Source: Thermodesulfobacteriota bacterium (GTDB lineage Bacteria; Desulfobacterota_D; UBA1144; Nemesobacterales; UBA2774). Taken from it: a stretch of DNA of 64,000 bases. The stretch lies in NCBI GenBank assembly GCA_040754335.1, contig JBFMCV010000001.1, positions 372,001-436,000 on the forward strand, written 5' to 3'. The position numbers and the translations under genes were made by a program. Position 1 is the first letter of the stretch, and the number at the start of each line of letters is the position of its first letter. The notes below the pieces were generated by a model that worked only from the letters and a program-made list of their open reading frames with translations, was not told where the DNA came from and ran no database searches. Positions 45,340-54,302 of this stretch are shown piece by piece.

Positions 45340-48042
45340 ATGGCCAGGAAAAAGAAGGTTAAATTTAAATCAAAACCCAAAAAAAGCAAACTCCTGGCTT
45401 TCTTTCTGGTAGCGTTCCTCTTCATTACCGCCTGCGGGGTCCTGGCGCTGTACGGCGCTTACCTCTACTACTCTCGCGACCTCCCCAACTTCAGGGCTAT
45501 AACGGGATACAAACCGAAGCTGATTACGGAGGTGTATTCCTCCGACGGGACGCTAATCGCGGAGTTCGCGGCCGAGAGGCGCAAGCTCATACCTTACGAG
45601 GACATTCCCCCTCACGTGAGGGACGCGTTCATAGCCGTCGAGGACAAGCGCTTCTTCGAGCACGAGGGCGTCGACATCAAGAGCATACTGGGCGCGGTGC
45701 TCGAGAACATTCAGGAGGGCGACTGGGTGAGGGGGGCGAGCACCATAACGCAGCAGGTTATCAAGAACATAATACTCACGCCCGAGAGGACCCTTTCGAG
45801 AAAAATAAAGGAAGCCATACTCGCCCACAGGATCGAGAACAACCTTTCCAAGGAAGAAATACTCTATCTCTACCTGAACCACATATATCTGGCTGACGGC
45901 ACGTACGGAGTCGAAGCCGCGAGCCGGAACTATTTCGGCAAATCGGCGAGGGACATTACACTCGCTGAAGCTGCGCTGCTCGCGGGCCTTCCGAAGAAAC
46001 CCGAATACTACTCGCCGCGGAAGCACCCGGACAGGGCGCTCGAGAGGCAGAAGCTCGTACTCAGCAAGATGGAAGAGGCGGGGTTCATTACGAGGGAGGA
46101 GAGGTTCGACGCCGTAGACCAGAAGATTGAGATTGTCCCGAGGCGCAGGGTCAACAGCGACCTCGCGCCCTATTTCGTCGAGCACGTGAGGAGGTACCTC
46201 CAGGACAAGGTCGGGGTGAAGGATTTTCTGAACGGCGGGTATACGGTCTTCACCACGCTCGACGTCGACCTCAACCTCGAAGCGCAGTGGGCGCTCAAGC
46301 GCGGCGTAATGAGCCTCGATTCCAGGCACGGACACAACCTCGTCCTCAGGCACCTGGCGAATGAAAAAGAGATTAAAAGGTTTACCGCGCAACAAAACAT
46401 AAAGAGCGTCGAGATCGGCGGGACGTACGACGCGGTAATCACGAAGGTCGCTAAAGACGACAAGACCAAGGACTCGGACAAGCCTCTCTACACTGCGGCG
46501 GTAAAAGTAGGCGGTGTGGAAGGGGTGCTGAAATTCGCCGTGAGCTCGCCGTACGGTAAGGCGGTGCCCGGCCTCAAATCCCCGTATCCCGACAAAAAGC
46601 TCGCCCCTGCCGACGGCTACGAGGACACCAGCCTCGCGCCCGCCGAGCTCAAGCAGGGCGACGTCGTAAAGGTCGAAGCCGACAGGAACGAGGACGGCAA
46701 GTACTATTTCTCGCTCGTCTACGTACCCGTATCCCAGGCTGCGCTCATCTCGATGGAGTCGAACGGCAGGATAAGGGCCCTCGTCGGGGGTTACGACTTC
46801 GGCCAGTCCCAGTTCAACAGGACTACCCAGGCCATGAGGCAGCCGGGCTCGTCGTTCAAGCCCATCATATACTCTGCGGCGATAGACAAGGGGTACAGCG
46901 AGACTTCCATACTGTACGACATGCCCGTGGTGGTCAAGGACTGGGCGCCCCAGAACTACGACGGGAACTACGAAGGGCCGATGGTCCTGAGGAGGGCGCT
47001 CGCGAAGTCGCGCAACCTCGCCAGCATCAGGCTCATAATCGACATCGACCCAAGGTATGCCCAGAAGTACGCGACCAGGAATTTCGGCTTCACATCCAAG
47101 CTCCAGCCGTACCCGTCCCTCGTGCTTGGCGGCTCCGACGTGACCGTGCTCGAGATGGCGAATGCGTTCAACGTATTCGCGACGGGCGGCAAGCTCGTGG
47201 AGCCGCAGTTCATTCTCCGCATCTACGACAGGAACGGGAAGATACTCGAGGACAACACGGGCGGGAAGTTCATGTCGAAGGAGGAGTCTCTCAAGGCCGA
47301 GAGGGAAGACGCCAGGCTCAGGATTCTGAAAGAGCTCGCCGAGAAGAAGGGCAGGGAGCCCGTGGAAGCGCCTGAATACATCAAGGAAGAGGTGCTCACG
47401 GACAAAGGCGATGTAGCGGCGAACGCCGACAACTACGCCTTCCTTACGCCCGAGGAGTTTCTCGGACTATTGAAGGAGCAGTCTGTCGACTTCACGTCCG
47501 CGGGAAATTCGAAAGAAACGATCACTCCCGAGACCGCGTTCATTATGACCGACCTTCTTCAGGCCGTCGTGAAGGAGGGCACGGGTATGAAGGCTTTGAG
47601 GCTTACGTCGCTCGCCCCTATAGCGGGCAAGACCGGGACCTCGAACGACTTCACTGACGCTTGGTTCGTCGGGTTCAGCCCCAAGATAACAACTGCAGTA
47701 TGGGTGGGCAGGGACGATCACAAGCCTCTCGGAAGAAAAGAGGCGGGCTCGGCGGCCGCTCTCCCGATATGGATGGACTACATGGAAGATGCCCTCGCGA
47801 AATACCCCGGCGGGACGTTCAAGCAGCCCGCGGGTATCAAGATGGTCTCGACGCCTTACGGCAATATCCCCTACAGCCTCGAGTCCTTAAGGGAAGACGT
47901 GCTGGATTCGATACGCGACAGGGTCGTGATAGACGGTCAGGAGATAGAGAATTCAGGTATGTACTATCCGAGGGAGTTAGGGGGAGTGCGAAACAGCGAG
48001 CCTGAGACCGAGACAGAGATCGACTTTCTCCTCAAGCGTTAA
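45340..48042 (+). CDS. mrcA: Class A penicillin-binding protein 1A
   Basis: This 900-residue bifunctional peptidoglycan synthase has a cytoplasmic Lys-rich tail (ARKKKVKFKSKPKKSK), one membrane helix (about 17-42), and a GT51 transglycosylase with EDKRFFEHEGVD (catalytic Glu near residue 100) and the following GASTITQQVIKN. A UB2H/OB-like insert covers about 315-470. The transpeptidase domain has SxxK as S504-S-F-K507, SxN as S557-R-N559 and KTG at K764-T-G766. It polymerises and crosslinks glycan strands. The insert of about 110 residues between SxN and KTG is common in Gram-negative PBP1A. Its TAA stop shares TTAA (48039-48042) with the convergent comEA-like gene. Confidence 0.96.
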   Translation: MARKKKVKFKSKPKKSKLLAFFLVAFLFITACGVLALYGAYLYYSRDLPNFRAITGYKPKLITEVYSSDGTLIAEFAAERRKLIPYEDIPPHVRDAFIAVEDKRFFEHEGVDIKSILGAVLENIQEGDWVRGASTITQQVIKNIILTPERTLSRKIKEAILAHRIENNLSKEEILYLYLNHIYLADGTYGVEAASRNYFGKSARDITLAEAALLAGLPKKPEYYSPRKHPDRALERQKLVLSKMEEAGFITREERFDAVDQKIEIVPRRRVNSDLAPYFVEHVRRYLQDKVGVKDFLNGGYTVFTTLDVDLNLEAQWALKRGVMSLDSRHGHNLVLRHLANEKEIKRFTAQQNIKSVEIGGTYDAVITKVAKDDKTKDSDKPLYTAAVKVGGVEGVLKFAVSSPYGKAVPGLKSPYPDKKLAPADGYEDTSLAPAELKQGDVVKVEADRNEDGKYYFSLVYVPVSQAALISMESNGRIRALVGGYDFGQSQFNRTTQAMRQPGSSFKPIIYSAAIDKGYSETSILYDMPVVVKDWAPQNYDGNYEGPMVLRRALAKSRNLASIRLIIDIDPRYAQKYATRNFGFTSKLQPYPSLVLGGSDVTVLEMANAFNVFATGGKLVEPQFILRIYDRNGKILEDNTGGKFMSKEESLKAEREDARLRILKELAEKKGREPVEAPEYIKEEVLTDKGDVAANADNYAFLTPEEFLGLLKEQSVDFTSAGNSKETITPETAFIMTDLLQAVVKEGTGMKALRLTSLAPIAGKTGTSNDFTDAWFVGFSPKITTAVWVGRDDHKPLGRKEAGSAAALPIWMDYMEDALAKYPGGTFKQPAGIKMVSTPYGNIPYSLESLREDVLDSIRDRVVIDGQEIENSGMYYPRELGGVRNSEPETETEIDFLLKR

Positions 48043-48563
48043 TCGAGATCGATATAAGGCTTTATCCCGGCGAGCTTCTTCTCGCCCATCCCGTTTACCT
48101 CGAGAAGGTCTGAAGTGTCCCGAAACCTTCCGTTCTCCTTTCTCCATGCGACGATCCTGAGCGCGAGCTTTTCTCCTATTCCCGGGAGTGCTTCGAGGTC
48201 CTCCGCGGTCGCCGAGTTGATCCCTATGGGGAGGCCGAGGGAAAGGCTCTTTAGTCCGCTTATTCTGCCTGTCCGGGACTTTCCCCCGTCTTCAAGTATA
48301 ATTTTATCTCCGCTCTTTAATGCTCTATCAATATTATATAATCGGTTGATTTGAAGAAGTTCGTCCGGACTTTCGAGAGCTTTCACCACGGAAGTGCGCC
48401 CGTCGTCTATCTCGATATAGATGCCGTCCGGCATATTGGCAGCTCCCGTATCGCGCGGGAATACGTAGCGGTAATAGGTCTTTGCGAGGAGTATCAGTAG
48501 GCAGAGTAGGGCGAGATACAGGAGTGAGTGATTTCTTTTTATAGAAACGCCGCCGTTCGACAT
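48039..48563 (-). CDS. ComEA-like helix-hairpin-helix protein with N-terminal membrane anchor
   Basis: This 174-residue protein has one N-terminal hydrophobic segment (LLYLALLCLLILLAKTYY) and a periplasmic linker. Its C-terminal domain has paired helix-hairpin-helix motifs (INSATAEDLEALPGIGEKLA and then LLEVNGMGEKKLAGIKPYID), the ComEA DNA-binding signature. ComEA binds incoming DNA during natural transformation, but many bacteria without competence carry similar proteins. No other competence genes are nearby. The gene overlaps the PBP1A stop by 4 nt tail to tail. Confidence 0.82.
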   Translation of the reverse strand: MSNGGVSIKRNHSLLYLALLCLLILLAKTYYRYVFPRDTGAANMPDGIYIEIDDGRTSVVKALESPDELLQINRLYNIDRALKSGDKIILEDGGKSRTGRISGLKSLSLGLPIGINSATAEDLEALPGIGEKLALRIVAWRKENGRFRDTSDLLEVNGMGEKKLAGIKPYIDLD

Positions 48564-48599
48564 TTTTTTTCATCTCGACATTCCCTTTGCATCAGCAAA

Positions 48600-48951
48600 C
48601 GAATACCCAACCCGTTCGCCCTGATCCTGTCGAAGGGTTGAACGGGCATCGCTACGTTGAGCAGTGGGATAAAATGTTTATTCTTTGTCATTCCCGACAC
48701 CGATCGGGAATCCAGTTTTAAATCCCCCTTGATCCCCCTTTTTCAAAGGGGGAGATTCTTATCCCTTCGCCTTAATGCCTTTAATTCCCTCCTTTGAAAA
48801 GGAGGACAATTCCGAGCAAAAGAGGAATTGGTCAGTGTTGATAAATGTCAAAGAAATGCCTTAATCAGAGTGACGCAGGTAGTAAACCCAAATGAGGGAG
48901 GATTTAGCCTTTCTTTTGTAGGAGCACCATCCCTTCGACCTTGCCGCAATC
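48600..48951. repeat. Cluster of short hairpin repeats
   Basis: Five hairpin modules follow one another with no gene between. They are CCCGTTC...GAACGGG (48611-48646), ATTCCCG-acaccgat-CGGGAAT (48690-48711), CCCCCTTT-ttc-AAAGGGGG (48734-48752), CCTCCTTT-ga-AAAGGAGG (48788-48805) and CAATTCC-gagcaaaaga-GGAATTG (48807-48830). All five have relatives elsewhere in this window. The last belongs to the family with a conserved loop and covarying stem. Confidence 0.8.
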
Positions 48952-49743
48952 CTAAAAAAGCCCCTTCGTCAGCCCCCCGTCCACCTGTATAGTAGTGCCC
49001 GTGATGTAGCTCGCTCTCTCCGAGGCTAAAAACACGACCAGGCTCGCGAGCTCCTCAGGTTTACCTATGCGTCTCAGCGGAACGTCCGTCTCCATCGAGC
49101 CGAGCGCTTCTTCAAGGCTCGTTCCTTCTCTCTTTGCCTTTTCCGAGGCAAGGTGGGTTATCCTGTCCGTGAGTATCCTCCCCGGGCAAACGTTGTTCAC
49201 AGTAATGTTGTACGGGCCGAATTCGTTGGACAGGGTCTTTGCGAGTCCGATCACTCCCGCCCTCGCCGTATTGGACAGTATCAGCCCGTCTATCGGCTGC
49301 TTCACGGCGACTGATGTGATGTTGACGATGCGTCCCCATTTCTCCGCTTTCATGTAGGGCAGGGCGGCCCTGCTGAACGATATAGTGCTGAAGAGATTGA
49401 GCTCCACCGCCTTCTGCCAGTCTTCGAGGGAGAAATCGAGGAACGCGCCCGTGGGAGGGCCTCCCGCGTTGTTTACGAGTATGTCAATGCGCTTGTATTT
49501 CTTTACCGTCTCGTCGATGACTTTATTGATATCTGCGGTCTTCGATACGTCGCAATCTATCGCCAGCACGTCCGCTTTGGTTTCGGTAATTATCTCCTCG
49601 GCCGCCTTATCGAGGTCTTCTTTGCCTCTAGCGCACAACGAGAGCTTCACGCCCTCCCTGGCAAGGCCGAGGGCGACGGCTTTGCCCAGGCCCTTGCTCG
49701 ACGCGCATACGATCGCTACTTTATCTTTGATTCCTAGGTCCAT
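48952..49743 (-). CDS. SDR-fold oxidoreductase-like protein with altered active site
   Basis: This 263-residue short-chain dehydrogenase/reductase-fold protein has a nucleotide-binding region VAIVCASSKGLGKAVALGLA and ILVNNAGGPPTG. The active-site Ser is in IVNITSVAVKQP, but the expected Tyr (13 residues later) is Ser and the Lys (four further) is Arg, in the segment LSNTARAG. This matches an SDR subgroup known to lack the normal catalytic tetrad (beta-ketoacyl-ACP-reductase-like). The C-terminus (TGTTIQVDGGLTKGLF) is normal. It may be a non-oxidoreductase or use another proton donor. Flanked by repeats on both sides, it has no operon partner. Confidence 0.85.
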   Translation of the reverse strand: MDLGIKDKVAIVCASSKGLGKAVALGLAREGVKLSLCARGKEDLDKAAEEIITETKADVLAIDCDVSKTADINKVIDETVKKYKRIDILVNNAGGPPTGAFLDFSLEDWQKAVELNLFSTISFSRAALPYMKAEKWGRIVNITSVAVKQPIDGLILSNTARAGVIGLAKTLSNEFGPYNITVNNVCPGRILTDRITHLASEKAKREGTSLEEALGSMETDVPLRRIGKPEELASLVVFLASERASYITGTTIQVDGGLTKGLF

Positions 49744-50087
49744 GATATTTCAATCTGTCATTCTGAACCATGTCCTGAACGCCGTCCTGAACTTGTTTCA
49801 GGATTTATTTCAGGATCTATTCAGCATCTCATCTTTTTACAATCTTTTCCAATTCATAGCAATAGTGGTCGAAGCCGCTCCTAACAGGGCAGGGCCCGTT
49901 CCGCCCACAGCTAACTATTTGTTTGTCATTCTGAACTACGTTTCTGAACAAGTGCAAGAACCGGACGCTCTTGGACGAATCCAATGATGTAACTATTCTC
50001 CGCTTATTCGTTTACCAAACCGAAATATTCAGAATCTCGTCTATCTTAAAACAAAGCCATACGGGAAAGCCTCGTTTCTTTCCACGA
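49744..50087. repeat. Repeat-containing intergenic stretch
   Basis: A GTCATTCTGAAC...TTCAGCATCT module (about 49757-49829) contains several TCCTGAAC and TTTCAGGA half-hairpins. CGTTTCT-gaacaagtgca-AGAACCG (49939-49963) is a copy of the covarying-stem family, here with one T-G pair. No gene is supported in the stretch. Confidence 0.65.
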
Positions 50088-50447
50088 TCATGCGCTCTTG
50101 GACTTTCTGGCCTTAGCCGTGTCCTTTTTAATCGATTCTACGGTGGACGCGCCCGATACGGCCGCGGCTTCGGACGGTAGGCCAGGAATCTCTTTCTTGT
50201 CCTTACCCTCGGCGCCGTCTTTCACCGGCGTGCCGATGTCGTTCGCATGAGGGGGTATGCCCGGTCCCTTGGCGTAGTCGGTCGAATACCATCCCGATCC
50301 CGTGAGCTGGAACGATGAGAGGGAGATGAGCTTTTCGAGCTTTCCTGTTTTACAGTATTTGCACTTCTTGAGCGGCGGGTCGTTGAACCCCTGGAGTGCT
50401 TCCGTTATCCTTCCGCATTTTTTACACTCGTACTCGTAGATCGGCAT
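50088..50447 (-). CDS. FmdB-type zinc ribbon protein
   Basis: About 119 residues from ATG 50447 (MPIYEYECKKCGR). This start is where the FmdB family always begins; the longer frame to 50537 has no support. The zinc ribbon uses ECKKCG and KKCKYCKTG. The middle ISLSSFQLTGSGWYSTDY is typical of the family, and the C-terminus is a low-complexity, Ala/Lys-rich tail ending KARKSKSA. FmdB was named for a regulator of amidase/formamidase genes, but its function in most bacteria is unknown. Confidence 0.85.
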   Translation of the reverse strand: MPIYEYECKKCGRITEALQGFNDPPLKKCKYCKTGKLEKLISLSSFQLTGSGWYSTDYAKGPGIPPHANDIGTPVKDGAEGKDKKEIPGLPSEAAAVSGASTVESIKKDTAKARKSKSA

Positions 50448-50542
50448 TGTACTTACCTCATATTGAGAGGGGTTACCTAAAATAAGTTTAAATATAATTG
50501 TTCGGGTCGGATTTTCAAGCTTCGGCGCTCGGCTCAATCATA

Positions 50543-50815
50543 CCCGTTCGCCCTGAGCCTGTCGAAGGGTTGAACGGGTTTAACTTCCGCACTGTCGGGT
50601 GATTTTTGCTTCTTTTTCGTCAAGGATAAAAAGAGAAATATATCGCTTTGTTATGTATTCCGTAGAAGGGGCGATAGGAGCTTAGGGCAAAAATACAGTA
50701 AGAAATTGCACTGTGATAATAGTTAACATAATATATCTTATCGGACATATGCAAATCCAGCCCTGGGACGGCCCGGTTTGTCCCGGAGGCTGTTATACGT
50801 ATACTATCCCGTACT
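50543..50815. repeat. Hairpin repeat and terminator-like module
   Basis: An ACCCGTTC...GAACGGGT hairpin (50542-50579) is followed by a module GGTGATTTTTGCTTCTTT (from about 50599). That module is also seen at about 51845 and 58969 and has CTTTTT/AAAAAG arms around a GTCAAGG loop. Nothing else is recognisable up to the next gene. Confidence 0.65.
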
Positions 50816-51559
50816 ATGCCTGATCCACCTTCGGATGTCCTCCCGCATAAAAAAGTATGGTTGGCGATTGCAGTTCTTCTTATGCTCTGCCTTTTCAGCA
50901 GAGCTGAAATTGCTCTGTCTCAGGAACCCTCCGTCGGCGAGAAAATCGCGCAGGCTTACGGTATCGGCGGCTTCGGGGAAATAGAAGAAATCAAATTCAC
51001 GTTCAACGTTCGTAAAGGCGAAACCGAAGCGCAAAGGTCCTGGATATGGCAGCCGAAGGCGGACCGCGTCACTTACCATGGAGACGGGAAAACTGACAAA
51101 GCGGTAACTTACTACAGGAAGGATTTATCGTCTCCCGGATCGGAATCGCTCGTGGAGATCGATTCGCATTTCATCAACGACCAGTACTGGCTCATTTTCC
51201 CCTTTCATCTAGTCTGGGACAAGGACATAACGGTCAAGATCGATCCCGAAAAGGGAAAGTTCCCCATCAGCGGCAGAATTGGCAGGATGGTCAGCGTTGT
51301 CTATCCGCCCACGGGCGGCTACACCCCCGGGGACAGATACGATCTGTTTTTAGACGACGACAACACGATTGCCGAATGGATTTACAGGCGCGGCGGCTCC
51401 GAGATACCGACTGTGTCCGCTGCGTGGGAAGACAACCGCCGCGTCGGCCCGATTATGCTTTCACTCAATCACCCGGGCGCAGACGGAAAATTCCGCGTCT
51501 GGTTTACAGGCGTGGAATTGAAACTCTCTTCCGGGGAGCGGATAAAATTGGACGAGTAG
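50816..51559 (+). CDS. Exported protein of unknown function
   Basis: This 247-residue protein has a signal peptide (KKVWLAIAVLLMLCLFSRAE, cleavage near ALSQ). The mature part is beta-rich: FTFNVRKGETEAQRSWIWQP, then DSHFINDQYWLIFPFHLVWD, then GKFPISGRIGRMVSVVYPP. The alternation resembles LolA/LolB- or DUF6503-like beta-barrel half-shells that bind lipids, but I cannot confirm this. It has no lipobox. No neighbour suggests a role; repeats flank it. The ATG at 50816 is kept because no closer Shine-Dalgarno-supported start is seen; ATG 50883 within the hydrophobic core is less likely. Confidence 0.65.
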   Translation: MPDPPSDVLPHKKVWLAIAVLLMLCLFSRAEIALSQEPSVGEKIAQAYGIGGFGEIEEIKFTFNVRKGETEAQRSWIWQPKADRVTYHGDGKTDKAVTYYRKDLSSPGSESLVEIDSHFINDQYWLIFPFHLVWDKDITVKIDPEKGKFPISGRIGRMVSVVYPPTGGYTPGDRYDLFLDDDNTIAEWIYRRGGSEIPTVSAAWEDNRRVGPIMLSLNHPGADGKFRVWFTGVELKLSSGERIKLDE

Positions 51560-51630
51560 ATTTCATCCCTTCTATACGGTTCTTCCATACCTCTTCTGCT
51601 TGATGCAGCAACCCGTTCATACTTCGATAA

Positions 51631-51900
51631 CGACATTACAGAATTGGCGTAAAGAAAATCAGCTGTTAACGCGTGCAAAATCTATCAGGGGACGATTCCG
51701 AACAAGTGAGGAATCGGATGCCCTTGCTAATAAGTAGCAACGTAAATTCAGCCGGCACGTCAAATCTTCATCGCTCCTTATGCGGGAGGAATTGATGGAT
51801 TTTAGCGTTAACTTGGGATTTTTAGCCAATTCTGTATAGTCTTGATTTTTGCTTCTTTGTATCAAGACAAAGAAGAAAAAAAATTGCCCTTTTTTTCTTT
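51631..51900. repeat. Composite repeat, copy 1
   Basis: The order of modules matches 58670-59030. First comes a CGACATTACAGAATTGGCGT segment (from 51631). Then come AAAATCT..AGGGGACG, the covarying hairpin CGATTCC-gaacaagtga-GGAATCG (51693-51716), a TTTTAGC...TTTTTAGCCAATTCTGT segment (51795-51836) and a GATTTTTGCTTCTTTG hairpin (from 51844; arms CTTCTTTG/CAAAGAAG). No gene is supported in 51560-51978. Confidence 0.75.
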
Positions 51901-51978
51901 TGATATGTCATAATACGAAAGCTGCAGCGCCTTCTCACCATTTAGCGATACCGACTATAACTGGTAGAATTGAATGTA

Positions 51979-52698
51979 ATGAGACTCGACGGCAAGAAGG
52001 CCCTCGTCACAGGCGGCGCCAAGGGCATCGGTAAAGCCGTAGCCGCTGCCTATCTCAAGGAAGGCGCGTCCGTGATCATATGCGGGAGGAACGAGATAAA
52101 CCTCAAAGCCGCATGCAACGAGCTAGGCAGATCAGGCGCCGTAGACTACGTAGTCGCGGATATCTCGCAGAGGGACGACGTCAAACGTCTCGCGGAGACG
52201 GTCGCTGAAAAATGGGGCTACCTCGACGTGCTCGTGAACAACGCGAGCATACTCGGCGAGCGTAAGCCCGTTTCCGACTATCCGGAAGACGTCTGGGAGG
52301 AAGTGATCGACATCAACCTGAACGCGCAGTTCTTCGTAACGAAAGCGCTCCTCCCGCTCCTGATGAAATCCGAGAGCGCATCGATTATAAACGTGAGCTC
52401 GAGCGTCGGGAGGAAGGGAAAAAAGGAATGGGGAGCCTACGCCGCGTCCAAGTTCGGGTTGGAAGCCCTTACACAGGTGCTCGCGGACGAATTGGGAGAA
52501 TCCGGTCCGAGGGTGAACTCCGTGAACCCCGGCGGCACTCGCACCGACATGCGCGCCGACGCCTACCCCGATGAAGACCCGATGTCCCTCCCCTCGCCCG
52601 ATGATATTTCCCCGGTCTTCGTATACCTCGCGTCCGACGACTCTATCGGCGTCACGGGAAAGGAGTTCAACGCCCGAGACTGGATCGGCGCGAAGTGA
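51979..52698 (+). CDS. SDR-family oxidoreductase
   Basis: About 239 residues with a complete SDR tetrad. The NAD(P)-binding motif is ALVTGGAKGIGKAVAAAYL, the structural motif LVNNASILGE, the catalytic Ser is in NVSSSVGRKGK, and Tyr/Lys in WGAYAASKFGLEAL. It is probably an NADP-dependent 3-oxoacyl reductase or alcohol dehydrogenase; substrate unknown. ATG 51979 (MRLDGKKA) fits the family start better than the frame start at 51970. It stands alone between repeats. Confidence 0.87.
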   Translation: MRLDGKKALVTGGAKGIGKAVAAAYLKEGASVIICGRNEINLKAACNELGRSGAVDYVVADISQRDDVKRLAETVAEKWGYLDVLVNNASILGERKPVSDYPEDVWEEVIDINLNAQFFVTKALLPLLMKSESASIINVSSSVGRKGKKEWGAYAASKFGLEALTQVLADELGESGPRVNSVNPGGTRTDMRADAYPDEDPMSLPSPDDISPVFVYLASDDSIGVTGKEFNARDWIGAK

Positions 52699-52964
52699 TT
52701 TACGATCGCTAATTTTCTTCACCTCACGTGTCATCCTGTCATTGCGAGGAGCGCTTTATGCCGGCGTCTCGTCCGGCGCAGCTTTAGCGAAGACGGAAGC
52801 CTTCAGGAGGAGCCGGATGCGACGCGGCAATCTCAAGAAAAGAGAGATCGCCCGGTTTTCACCCTGTATTCCCAAATTAATCCCTACCGTTGCGTTTGAT
52901 TCCGATGCTACCTATAATAGATAGCTTCACAACATGCTCAATTTAATTTCGGAGGATGATAAAA

Positions 52965-53462
52965 ATGGCGAATAAAAAAATTCTTGTATTTACTGCTGCG
53001 GCATTAATCGGCGCCGCCGTATTAACCTCATGCAACAAAACCGCCGGCACTGGCGCTGCGGAAGATTCTCCTGTCACGCACGGAGAGTACATCGTGAAAA
53101 TCACTGGCTGCAACGACTGCCACACCCCCGGGTATCCGGAAGCGGACGGCAACCTTCCTGTGAACGAATGGCTTACCGGGAGCCCGCTCGGATGGCGCGG
53201 ACCCTGGGGAACCACTTATGCGATCAACCTCAGGCTCTTCATGCAGGGCCTGACCGAGGACCAGTGGTTGGCATACGCAAGGTCCGCAAGATCGAGACCG
53301 CCCATGCCGTGGTATATACTGCGAGATCTCTCCGATTCGGACCTGGTAGCGATATATAAATTCGTGAGGTCGCTCGGCCCCGCCGGAGAGCCGATGCCCG
53401 ACTACGTTCCGCCCGACAAGGAGCCGACCGGCCCGTACGTCGAGTTCCCGAGCGCATTCTGA
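52965..53462 (+). CDS. Cytochrome-c-like lipoprotein
   Basis: About 165 residues. ATG 52965 is preferred over 52956 because GGAGG (52951-52955) is then 9 nt away rather than overlapping. The signal peptide ends in the lipobox LTSCN. A single CNDCH haem-c motif follows after about 30 residues, in the context ITGCNDCHTPGYPEADGNLP. The Met ligand is probably in PMPWYILRDLSDSDL. It is likely a periplasmic, membrane-tethered electron carrier. No oxidase or dehydrogenase partner is adjacent; the nearest leftward operon is lutABC, which uses iron-sulfur clusters. Confidence 0.8.
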   Translation: MANKKILVFTAAALIGAAVLTSCNKTAGTGAAEDSPVTHGEYIVKITGCNDCHTPGYPEADGNLPVNEWLTGSPLGWRGPWGTTYAINLRLFMQGLTEDQWLAYARSARSRPPMPWYILRDLSDSDLVAIYKFVRSLGPAGEPMPDYVPPDKEPTGPYVEFPSAF

Positions 53463-53488
53463 ACATGCGGGAATGAGTAACCCTCTCA

Positions 53489-53597
53489 TTGCGAACGAAG
53501 CTAACGAAGTTAGCGAAGTGCGGCAATCTCATGAATAAATGCGCGATCGCCACGGTCGCACACTACGCTCCCTCGCGACGACAAACCAGTAGTGTCA
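53489..53597. repeat. CATTGCGA...GCAATCTC-type repeat
   Basis: ATTGC (about 53494) and GCAAT (about 53523) enclose a loop made of near-repeats AACGAAGCT, AACGAAGTT and AGCGAAGTG. It is followed by GATCGCCACGGTCGC...CCTCGCGACGA. A shorter relative with CATTGCGAGGAGCG...CGGCAATCTC lies at 52738-52835. These occur between genes only. Confidence 0.6.
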
Positions 53598-54302
53598 TTA
53601 ATCTGGCGTGATAATCACGTACAGCTCCTTCGGCCCGTGCACGCCCAGAGTAAGATTAAGCTCAATGTCCGCCGTCCTGCTCGGCCCCGTGATGAATGTC
53701 ATGCAGCTTGGAACGCTTTGAGTGGTATCGAGCGTTTGTTTAAGTATGATGAATAACTCTCTGATATTGCTCACTATATCTGATTTTTTGACTATTGCAA
53801 CATGTACCGGAGGAAGGAGAGAGACGCTCCTCGGCCTGTTCTCGTCCGTGAGCAGCACGATTGTCCCCGTATCGGCTATGGCGTAATCCGCCCCCGATAT
53901 GCCGATCCCGGCTTCTGCTATCTCGTTCTTATCGTTGGATTTTATTTCCCGCAGCCCTTTCCCTTTCAGAAAATCAGTCAACCCCAGTGACCTTAGATAT
54001 TCGGTGTCCCATATCGCAAACGATAGTGCTCGTTTCCTGCGCGCGAGCTCGATTATATAAGCTTTTAACTCCACTTCGGTCTCGATTTGTTGAACCTCTG
54101 TATTAACATTAAGCAGTTCTTTAATAAATAACTCTACCAGCCTCTCTATATGCAATAATCTGTCTCTTTTGAGATCCTCAGCTTCTTTCCCGAAGTCCCG
54201 ATCTCCGTTCCGTGATAAAATTCCCCCCTCTTTACGCGCCGTGTCTCCGTACAGGCCCTTTTTTATGTTCCTCAGTATCTCTTCACGGGAATCATTTTTC
54301 AT
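53598..54302 (-). CDS. lutC: LutC-like LUD-domain protein
   Basis: About 234 residues. The ATG at 54302 is chosen because it overlaps the LutB stop as ATGA; the frame extends further upstream without support. The LUD fold is seen in ISGADYAIADTGTIVLLTDE (cofactor/substrate region) and the conserved end IKQ...FITGPSRTADIELNL. LutABC together oxidise L-lactate to pyruvate in the cytoplasm. LutC is the least-understood subunit. Confidence 0.88.
   Translation of the reverse strand: MKNDSREEILRNIKKGLYGDTARKEGGILSRNGDRDFGKEAEDLKRDRLLHIERLVELFIKELLNVNTEVQQIETEVELKAYIIELARRKRALSFAIWDTEYLRSLGLTDFLKGKGLREIKSNDKNEIAEAGIGISGADYAIADTGTIVLLTDENRPRSVSLLPPVHVAIVKKSDIVSNIRELFIILKQTLDTTQSVPSCMTFITGPSRTADIELNLTLGVHGPKELYVIITPD

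Noticed and set aside
48600-48951. CRISPR-like array in the repeat cluster
   Set aside because: The hairpin modules differ from one another and have no regular spacing or equal-length spacers; no cas genes are present.
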